64,000 bases of DNA from positions 1 to 64,000 of the forward strand of contig NZ_VOLR01000004.1 of NCBI RefSeq assembly GCF_007954355.1, in the 5' to 3' direction. Positions 57,802-64,000 of this stretch are shown here, one piece after another. This DNA comes from Colwellia hornerae. Its GTDB lineage: Bacteria; Pseudomonadota; Gammaproteobacteria; Enterobacterales; Alteromonadaceae. The notes under the pieces were generated by a model. It saw only the letters and a program-made list of their open reading frames with translations, was not told the DNA's origin and did no database searches. Each line of letters opens with the position of its first letter. Positions within the stretch are counted from its first letter, which is position 1. A program made the translations under genes and the position numbers.

Positions 57802-58602
57802 TTAATGTAATACCGTATCAGCTATAGTGATTTTGTCCAATTGCATTTTTAATAATTGCGCAGCGGGATCTTTAGGACATTTGTCGACAAAATATTGGTA
57901 ATCATCGTAAGCGACTTTAAAACAATCAAGTTGATGTAACAAAAAACCTCGATCGCGACGCTCAAACGGATCCTCTGGGCGCAACGCTATTAATATATCG
58001 ACACACTTTAATGCTTGAGCAAACTGCCCTTCGCGGATCAAAGCATTCTTTAATGAGCTAACGTGCTTAACAATTAAGCTTAACCTTGAAATATCTTCAA
58101 TTTGGTCGCTTTGTGGGTCGCCATCAAGTTCGTCCATACATAAATCAAGCTCATGCCAATTTAAAGACTCTCCAGTAATGGGATCAAAAACAATCGCATA
58201 AACGTCATCACAGACTACGCGGATCATATTTTTCTTTGGTACATAAACCACATCAGTTTCAAAACCACAAAGACGGAATATATGGCAAAGCACAATACTT
58301 TTTAACGCCGGAGACATTAACTTAAAATCAACTCCACTTTGTAATTTATGGGCACTAACCGGCCAAAAATCACGTTGATTATCTATAAAGAGTTGCCCGA
58401 TAAAGAGTTCATTGATCAGTTGTTCAGCCTTTTCAAGATATTCTTCTGTATCAGAAATTAATTCTGAACATTGCTCAACTATCTCACTAAGGTTTCCTGG
58501 CTCAAAGTCACTATCACCAAAAACAACTTCTTCAATAAGTACAAAGGCTTCAATAAGTGATTTATCGTCATCATTGAGCTCGGAAAATAATAATTCATTC
58601 AT
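57802..58602 (-). CDS. sirB1: SirB1 family protein (transglutaminase-like fold plus TPR)
   Basis: 266 residues. The N-terminal and central part has VFDPITGESLNWHELDLCMDEL and the IFRLCGFETDVVYVP segment of the transglutaminase-like SirB1 family. A C-terminal TPR-like segment follows (LIREGQFAQALKCVDILIAL and RDRGFLLHQLDCFKVAYDDY). The catalytic triad of active transglutaminases is not evident. Its position next to sirB2 and prmC is conserved. Molecular role is unclear. Confidence 0.87.
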   Translation of the reverse strand: MNELLFSELNDDDKSLIEAFVLIEEVVFGDSDFEPGNLSEIVEQCSELISDTEEYLEKAEQLINELFIGQLFIDNQRDFWPVSAHKLQSGVDFKLMSPALKSIVLCHIFRLCGFETDVVYVPKKNMIRVVCDDVYAIVFDPITGESLNWHELDLCMDELDGDPQSDQIEDISRLSLIVKHVSSLKNALIREGQFAQALKCVDILIALRPEDPFERRDRGFLLHQLDCFKVAYDDYQYFVDKCPKDPAAQLLKMQLDKITIADTVLH

Positions 58603-58661
58603 GCTGTAATTTTTAATTGCTTACTCTATTTAAAGTTATTATTTATTTCGGGGGATATTTA

Positions 58662-59024
58662 TTATAAAAATACCGTTTGTTTTGTTGTCGCTATTCGCAC
58701 CACTAGCATGATCCAGCCCATAGCACCTAAATAACCTATGACTTGCATTGTTCGGTTACGGGCTAACTTCAACGTATAATAGCCAGTAAAGATATAAAAA
58801 ACGATGGCAATAATTTTTTCCGCTAACCATAAGTATTCTATTGGATTTATCGCTAACTTAACCGCCAGACCGACACCTAATAGTAATAAAAAGGTATCAA
58901 TAATATGGGGGCTGATTTTTAACCATTTTTTATCTAATTGTGCTGAACTCATCAAGGTTAATGCAAAACGGTAAGTGAACAATATAATGCTTATTGCTGC
59001 CAGAGTCATATGTAAATGTTTCAT
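58662..59024 (-). CDS. sirB2: SirB2 family membrane protein
   Basis: 120 residues, four hydrophobic helices (about 5-22, 40-58, 68-86 and 96-112). It begins MKHLHMTLAAISIILFTYRF, and the conserved His/Arg and Pro pattern (PHIIDTFLLLLGVGLA) is typical of SirB2. Found between prmC and sirB1 in many gammaproteobacteria. Function unknown. The gap to prmC is 24 bases, consistent with one transcript. Confidence 0.88.
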   Translation of the reverse strand: MKHLHMTLAAISIILFTYRFALTLMSSAQLDKKWLKISPHIIDTFLLLLGVGLAVKLAINPIEYLWLAEKIIAIVFYIFTGYYTLKLARNRTMQVIGYLGAMGWIMLVVRIATTKQTVFL

Positions 59025-59048
59025 ACAAAATCCTTATCCTTCTCTTTA

Positions 59049-59933
59049 CTATTTTAATTGGAGGTAAATACAGCAAGTAACTCGGTCATTTCCGCCATAA
59101 TCTTTAAATGTTTCAATAGACTGATAGCCCAGTTGTTTTAAAATATCCCTAACGCCCGCGGCTTGTTCAAAGCCATGTTCAAAATAGAGTGCACCATTAT
59201 TGGTTAAATAGACTTGTGCGTCTTTGGCAATACGTTTGATATCTGCAAAGCCATTATCCTGAGCAACCAGAGCCGATAGCGGTTCAAACCTAACATCGCC
59301 TTCGATTAAATGCTGATCAGCTTCATCAATATAAGGAGGGTTACTAACAATAATATTAAACTTTTTATTTGCTGCTACATTAGAGAACCAATCACTTTGA
59401 TAAAGTTCTACCTGTGGCAACTGCAGACGTTGCGCATTTTTTTTAGCCAGACTAATCGCAGCTTCACTAAAGTCAATGCCGTGAACTTGCCATTGCTTTT
59501 GCTCTGATGCAAGCGACAGAGCAATAGCCCCGGTCCCAGTACCGAGATCTAAGCACGATAAATCACTTGCTAGATGGCGCGCTAAAATATGTTCGACCAG
59601 TAACTCTGTATCTGGGCGAGGAATTAACGTTGCAGGTGATACGTAAAAAGGCAGTGACCAAAATTCACGTTCTTGCGTGATATAAGCAATAGGCTCGCCT
59701 TGTAAACGACGTTCAAATAAGGTGATAAAAGCTTGGTATTCTTGCTCTGTTAGCTTTTTTTCAGGCCAAGTTAACAAATAACTTGTCTCTTTATTTAAAA
59801 CAAAAGCGAGTAAAATTTTACAATCAAGTTTTGCGCTATCAGAAAAGGCAGCGAGTAACTGCTGCCCTTGATTGATTATTTCAACAAAGCTTTGTTGGCA
59901 ATATGTTATTGACGGTTTTAAAGATTCGCTCAA
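59049..59933 (-). CDS. prmC: Release factor glutamine methyltransferase
   Basis: Methylates the glutamine of the GGQ motif in RF1 and RF2. The 294-residue product has an N-terminal helical domain (about 1-95), then the SAM-binding region CLDLGTGTGAIALSLA (about 127). The catalytic NPPY is at 198-201 (VSNPPYIDEADQHL). It follows prfA by eight bases, placing the enzyme with its substrate. Confidence 0.97.
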   Translation of the reverse strand: MSESLKPSITYCQQSFVEIINQGQQLLAAFSDSAKLDCKILLAFVLNKETSYLLTWPEKKLTEQEYQAFITLFERRLQGEPIAYITQEREFWSLPFYVSPATLIPRPDTELLVEHILARHLASDLSCLDLGTGTGAIALSLASEQKQWQVHGIDFSEAAISLAKKNAQRLQLPQVELYQSDWFSNVAANKKFNIIVSNPPYIDEADQHLIEGDVRFEPLSALVAQDNGFADIKRIAKDAQVYLTNNGALYFEHGFEQAAGVRDILKQLGYQSIETFKDYGGNDRVTCCIYLQLK

Positions 59934-59941
59934 ACCAGTAA

Positions 59942-61030
59942 CTAGTTTTGCTCAGCAAGTGCCGCAAGTAAATCGGCTTGGTTTTCTAACATAATCGGCT
60001 CTAGAACCAAATGCAAATTACCTTCAAGGACTTCGTTCAAACGATATAAAGTCAAATTAATACGATGATCCGTCATACGTCCTTGCGGATAGTTGTAAGT
60101 ACGAATACGTTCTGAACGATCGCCACTTGCCACTAAGTTACGACGAGAAGACTCTTCTTCACTGCGGCGTTTTTCATCTTCTGCTTGCTGCAAACGAGCT
60201 TGTAATACCGACATCGCTTGCGCACGGTTTTTATGCTGAGAGCGTTGTTCTTGACACTCGACAACCACACCGGTTGGAATATGGGTAATACGAATGGCAG
60301 AATCAGTTTTGTTAACGTGTTGTCCACCGGCACCTGATGCGCGAAAAGTGTCAACTTTTAAATCTGCTTTATTAATTTCAATCGCGTCCGCTTCTGGTAT
60401 CTCAGGCATAACAACAACCGTACAAGCAGAAGTATGCACTCGTCCTTGAGATTCGGTTTCAGGGACACGTTGCACACGATGACCACCAGACTCGAACTTC
60501 ATTTGTCCATAGACGCCTTCACCAAGCACTTTGAAAATTACTTCTTTATAGCCGCCCTGTTCACTTTCATTGGTGTTCATAACTTCAATACGCCAGCCTT
60601 TCTTTTCACAGTAACGGCTATACATACGATATAAATCGCCAGCAAAAATTGCCGCTTCATCACCACCCGCACCCGCACGTAATTCAACAAAACAGTTATT
60701 GTTGTCGTTTGGATCTTTAGGTAATAATAAAATTTGTAATTGGTCAGCTAATTCTTCGATAGCTTTTTTAGATGATTTAAATTCTTCTTGCGCCATTTCA
60801 CGCATTTCAGGGTCTTCATCTTTTAGCATTTCTTCAGCTAAAGAAAAATCTTCTTCTGCGTTTTGGTAGTCATTAAACACACTAGTGACTGACTCTAATT
60901 GAGAAAACTCTTTGGATAAGGCAATAAATTTTTCTTGATCTGAAAGTGTTCCAGGATCAGAAAGCAAGGCTTGAACTTCTTCAAAGCGCTCGACTAATAT
61001 TTCAAGTTTTTGATAAACAGATTTATTCAT
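59942..61030 (-). CDS. prfA: Peptide chain release factor 1
   Basis: Recognises UAA and UAG stop codons. 362 residues. The peptide-anticodon region reads [14 protein letters not shown] (PxT at 190-192). The hydrolysis loop GGQ is Gly235-Gly236-Gln237 in [28 protein letters not shown] and [20 protein letters not shown] follow. It lies in the hemA-prfA-prmC order. Confidence 0.98.
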   Translation of the reverse strand: MNKSVYQKLEILVERFEEVQALLSDPGTLSDQEKFIALSKEFSQLESVTSVFNDYQNAEEDFSLAEEMLKDEDPEMREMAQEEFKSSKKAIEELADQLQILLLPKDPNDNNNCFVELRAGAGGDEAAIFAGDLYRMYSRYCEKKGWRIEVMNTNESEQGGYKEVIFKVLGEGVYGQMKFESGGHRVQRVPETESQGRVHTSACTVVVMPEIPEADAIEINKADLKVDTFRASGAGGQHVNKTDSAIRITHIPTGVVVECQEQRSQHKNRAQAMSVLQARLQQAEDEKRRSEEESSRRNLVASGDRSERIRTYNYPQGRMTDHRINLTLYRLNEVLEGNLHLVLEPIMLENQADLLAALAEQN

Positions 61031-61193
61031 TAAGAAATCTTATAATTAGGGAACAGCGGATAAAAATTGGTGATGTGCAGTTTAAAGGGTTAGTTGAGCA
61101 CTTTCAATCAAAGGTGTAAAAAAGCTGTAAATAGCCAGCTTAGCTAAAATATGTATCTTGATATGTTCGAATAATATAGCACTGTCGGGGCCG

Positions 61194-62453
61194 CTATTTA
61201 ATATTATAAATATCGCGCAAGTACACCAATTTATCTAATTCACCACCTTGCGCCGCCGATTGAATAGCACTAGTGGGTGCATGCATAAATTTATTGGTCA
61301 ACTTAGTGGCTAACTCAGCCAAAATAGCTTCTGGCGACTTATTGCCTTGTAGTTGTAATAGTGCTTTATCAAGTAACAGATCGCGATGTTCCAAACACTG
61401 CTTACGGTAGTCTATGACAGTATCTTGGGTATTTAAGCCACGAAGCCATGACATAAAAACATCAGACTGGGTAGAAACTATGGCTTCAGCTTGAACCGCT
61501 TCTTTGCGACGATTAGCTAAATTTTTAGCTATAATGCCTTGTAAATCATCAACCGTGTATAAAAAAACATCTTCTAACTCGCCAACCTGTTCTTCAATAT
61601 CACGAGGAACGGCTAAATCAACCATAAAAATAGGACGATGCTTACGTTTTCCTAAGGCGTGTTCAACCATACCTTTACCTATAATGGGTAAAGTACTGCC
61701 TGTTGAGCTGATGACAATGTCTGCATCAGCCATTTTGTCAGGGATTTGCGCCAAGGTAATAACGTCAGCACCAATAGCGCCAGCCATCGCTTCTGCGCGG
61801 GCAATAGTTCGGTTAGCGACGGTTATTTTTCCAACTTTATTCTCGTATAAATGTTTAGCAACCAGTTCAATAGTTTCACCGGCGCCTACTAGCAGTACTT
61901 TTACATTTTCGAGACTAGCAAAAATATGTTTTGCTAGATTTACCGATGCAAAAGCAACCGAAACCGCACTCGCGCCAATTTCAGTCTCGGTGCGTACTTG
62001 TTTAGCTACGCCAAAAGTACGTTGAAATAAACGGTCCATCACTAACGACATAGAGCCTGCGGCTTTCGCTTGGCTGTAGGCTTGCTTCATTTGACCTAAA
62101 ATTTGTGGCTCGCCTAAAACTAAAGAGTCTAAACCACAAGCAACGCGCATCATATGATTAACCGCTTGTTGGTCGGTATGCCAATATAAACTCGGTGTGA
62201 TAGTTGAAGCAGGAACATTGTGGTGTTTTTCTAACCAACGAACAACTTTCTCTTGTGTAACCCTTACGTCGCCCTCTTGAACTAAATACAGCTCTGTACG
62301 ATTACAGGTTGATAAAATGGCCGCTTCGCGACATTCTACGTTTCCAAGTAATTCAGTTAATGCCACACTTAAATTGTCGGGATTAAAAGAGATTTTCTCT
62401 CTAACGGCAACAGGGGCAGTTTTATGATTGATTCCAACAGCAACTATAGACAT
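61194..62453 (-). CDS. hemA: Glutamyl-tRNA reductase
   Basis: First step of C5 haem synthesis, reducing glutamyl-tRNA to glutamate-1-semialdehyde. 419 residues. MSIVAVGINHKTAPVAVREK and the catalytic Cys50 in LSTCNRTELY are present. LGEPQILGQMKQAY, the NADPH-binding VLLVGAGETIELVAKHL (about 185) and the C-terminal dimerisation helix (about 300-415) follow. It is divergent from lolB with a 233-base gap. Confidence 0.98.
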   Translation of the reverse strand: MSIVAVGINHKTAPVAVREKISFNPDNLSVALTELLGNVECREAAILSTCNRTELYLVQEGDVRVTQEKVVRWLEKHHNVPASTITPSLYWHTDQQAVNHMMRVACGLDSLVLGEPQILGQMKQAYSQAKAAGSMSLVMDRLFQRTFGVAKQVRTETEIGASAVSVAFASVNLAKHIFASLENVKVLLVGAGETIELVAKHLYENKVGKITVANRTIARAEAMAGAIGADVITLAQIPDKMADADIVISSTGSTLPIIGKGMVEHALGKRKHRPIFMVDLAVPRDIEEQVGELEDVFLYTVDDLQGIIAKNLANRRKEAVQAEAIVSTQSDVFMSWLRGLNTQDTVIDYRKQCLEHRDLLLDKALLQLQGNKSPEAILAELATKLTNKFMHAPTSAIQSAAQGGELDKLVYLRDIYNIK

Positions 62454-62686
62454 AACGGAACGATTCAGCCTTTTTAAGACGATTAATACCAGAAATAAAA
62501 ATTATCGATAAACAATTTTTTTTCAATTAATCTTTTCATTAACGACATTATTAATCAGGTTTTATAAAAAACCTATGATCTATGATAAATAATGGTGTTA
62601 ATTTTACGAAAAATCGCAGAAAATTAAAAGCATCAAATGCGCGATAACGCAATATTATGGCGATTAACTTAATAATAATGGTTTAT
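62454..62686. promoter_or_regulatory. Divergent hemA/lolB upstream region
   Basis: 233 A/T-rich bases. Conserved gene order places both promoters here, but I could not pick convincing hexamers. An in-frame ATG 30 bases upstream of the chosen lolB start has no better ribosome-binding site. Confidence 0.35.
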
Positions 62687-63322
62687 ATGAATAAATTTAC
62701 ATTATCACTGCCACTCTTTTTCAGTTTTTTACTGATATTTCTTTCCGGCTGTAGTTCTTTAACGAATAACCATCAGCAAATTACTGAACATCAAAATATT
62801 ACCGAGCGTACTCAAAAGCTCAACGCGTTGTCTGATTGGAAAATAAAAGGGAAAATGGGCATAATCAGCCCTAAAGAACGCCATAGCTTAACACTGAATT
62901 GGCATTACCAAGGTGATAAAAAGCGCCAGATGTTAAATTTAACCACAGTACTCGGCATTCAAGTTTTTACTTTAGAGTCAGTCAATAACATGCATGTTAT
63001 TAATGTCGATGGTGAACGCTACCAAAGCCCTGATTTAAACACCCTGCTTGCCTCGCTAACCGGTTTTACATTACCGACACACGCGATGACTTTCTGGTTA
63101 AAAGGTTTACCTTATTTAGCTAATGATAAAATAACGTATAACGAAACAACACAATTACCCCAGACACTGACCAGCTACTCTGATGAAAAAAAATGGTTTA
63201 TTAAGTATGGTGGCTATCAACAAGTAAACCAATATCAATTAGCAACGAAGTTCACCATAAAACAAGGCAACATCACCATTAAAATTAATGTTCATCAATG
63301 GGACGTAACAAGCAATGACTGA
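62687..63322 (+). CDS. lolB: Outer membrane lipoprotein insertase LolB
   Basis: Accepts lipoproteins from LolA and inserts them into the outer membrane. 211 residues from the ATG at 62687. The signal [20 protein letters not shown] has lipobox LSGC. The mature part has [14 protein letters not shown] and [11 protein letters not shown], and LKGLPY lies further on, all expected for LolB. An upstream ATG (62657) would give an unusual extension. It overlaps ispE by eight bases. Confidence 0.95.
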   Translation: MNKFTLSLPLFFSFLLIFLSGCSSLTNNHQQITEHQNITERTQKLNALSDWKIKGKMGIISPKERHSLTLNWHYQGDKKRQMLNLTTVLGIQVFTLESVNNMHVINVDGERYQSPDLNTLLASLTGFTLPTHAMTFWLKGLPYLANDKITYNETTQLPQTLTSYSDEKKWFIKYGGYQQVNQYQLATKFTIKQGNITIKINVHQWDVTSND

Positions 63323-64000
63323 GACTAACCAGCAATTTTATAGTTTTCCTGCACCGGCAAAGCTTAATTTATTCCTCCATATTATTGGCCAACGCAGCGA
63401 CGGCTATCATCAGCTGGAAACTATTTTTCAGTTTTTAGATCACAGTGATACCATAGAAATAAGAAAAACTCAGGGTAATAGTATTGAGTTACTCACGCCG
63501 ATTGATGGCGTATTACATGAAGATAATTTAATTGTTAAAGCGGCTCGATTACTACAAAATCATCTATTAAAAAAAAACCATAGTGTTAATAGCTTATTTT
63601 TAGGCGCACAAATAAAAATAACAAAGATTCTCCCTATGGGGGGAGGATTAGGCGGCGGTTCATCGAACGCCGCCACTATTTTGCTGGCATTAAATACCTT
63701 GTGGCAGGCAAATTTGTCTACCACAGAGTTAGCAAAGCTTGGCTTATCGCTCGGCGCTGACGTGCCCATTTTTATTTATGGTTTTGCTGCTTTTGCTGAA
63801 GGTGTTGGTGAAGAACTTACTGCTGTTTACCCTGAAGAAAGCTGGTTTTTAGTCAGTAAACCTAATGTCAGTATTTCTACTGCCAGTATTTTTACCGATG
63901 CTGACTTAACTCGCAATACAGCAAAAGTTAATTTTAACGATGATATTGGTAAGTTAGACATAGACTTATGCCACAATGACTGTCAAACGTTAGTAATAAA
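63315..64000 (+). CDS. ispE: 4-diphosphocytidyl-2-C-methyl-D-erythritol kinase (partial, runs off the window)
   Basis: Phosphorylates CDP-methylerythritol in the non-mevalonate isoprenoid pathway. 228 codons are visible and the frame is open to the window end; the full enzyme is about 285-300 residues. The N-terminus reads [20 protein letters not shown], followed by [13 protein letters not shown]. The GHMP-kinase ATP loop is [16 protein letters not shown] (about 111-126), and [12 protein letters not shown] contains the catalytic Asp. The lolB-ispE order is the conserved one. Confidence 0.96.
   Translation, partial: MTETNQQFYSFPAPAKLNLFLHIIGQRSDGYHQLETIFQFLDHSDTIEIRKTQGNSIELLTPIDGVLHEDNLIVKAARLLQNHLLKKNHSVNSLFLGAQIKITKILPMGGGLGGGSSNAATILLALNTLWQANLSTTELAKLGLSLGADVPIFIYGFAAFAEGVGEELTAVYPEESWFLVSKPNVSISTASIFTDADLTRNTAKVNFNDDIGKLDIDLCHNDCQTLVI

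Noticed and set aside
59942-61030. PET instead of PAT in the RF1 peptide anticodon as an anomaly
   Set aside because: The family pattern is PxT with a variable middle residue, so this is within normal variation.

Overview
The window looks like chromosomal core DNA of a low-GC marine gammaproteobacterium of the Alteromonadales, most like Colwellia. The basis is the gene orders, the protein sequences and the A/T-rich intergenic DNA; no database search was possible.

Layout. 1-402: the end of what looks like an IS66-family insertion sequence has cut into a solute-binding-protein gene. 403-4402: five copies of a composite, hairpin-rich repeat flank one orphan lipoprotein gene. 4403-16070: a TCA-cycle block, with sucA-sucB-sucC-sucD and sdhC-sdhD-sdhA-sdhB on the minus strand and gltA divergent. 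16723-19190: tcdA converges on a fused CsdA-CsdE cysteine desulfurase. 19370-22016: a small ORF, a putative metallopeptidase and nlpI. 22112-31419: the translation/RNA cluster rimP-nusA-infB-rbfA-truB-rpsO-pnp, preceded by a strong promoter and two tandem terminators with no tRNA between them. 31848-40408: a degenerate GGDEF/EAL protein, then rsxABCDGE-nth. 40444-48524: a solute-binding protein, gloA, a membrane/spermidine-synthase-like fusion, topA and an arginase-family gene. 48609-55542: a giant Ig-like lipoprotein, a dicarboxylate/amino-acid symporter and an XRE-DUF805 regulator. 55583-64000: kdsA, a DUF819 transporter, sirB1, sirB2, prmC, prfA and hemA on the minus strand, with lolB-ispE divergent.

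How the genes fit together. The suc/sdh/gltA block encodes citrate synthase, 2-oxoglutarate dehydrogenase E1 and E2, succinyl-CoA ligase and succinate dehydrogenase. The Rsx complex is an ion-coupled ferredoxin/NADH redox pump. The 22-31 kb cluster covers transcription elongation, translation initiation, ribosome maturation and RNA decay. CsdA-CsdE with TcdA probably forms a sulfur/tRNA-modification (ct6A) module.

No defence island, CRISPR array, rRNA or convincing tRNA gene was seen. The least ordinary items are the composite repeat family around the orphan lipoprotein, the CsdA-CsdE fusion, the two-lipoyl-domain SucB, the empty promoter-terminator locus upstream of rimP, and several exact-period tandem repeats (165 bp in rsxC, 309 bp in the Ig-like gene, 51 bp beside topA).
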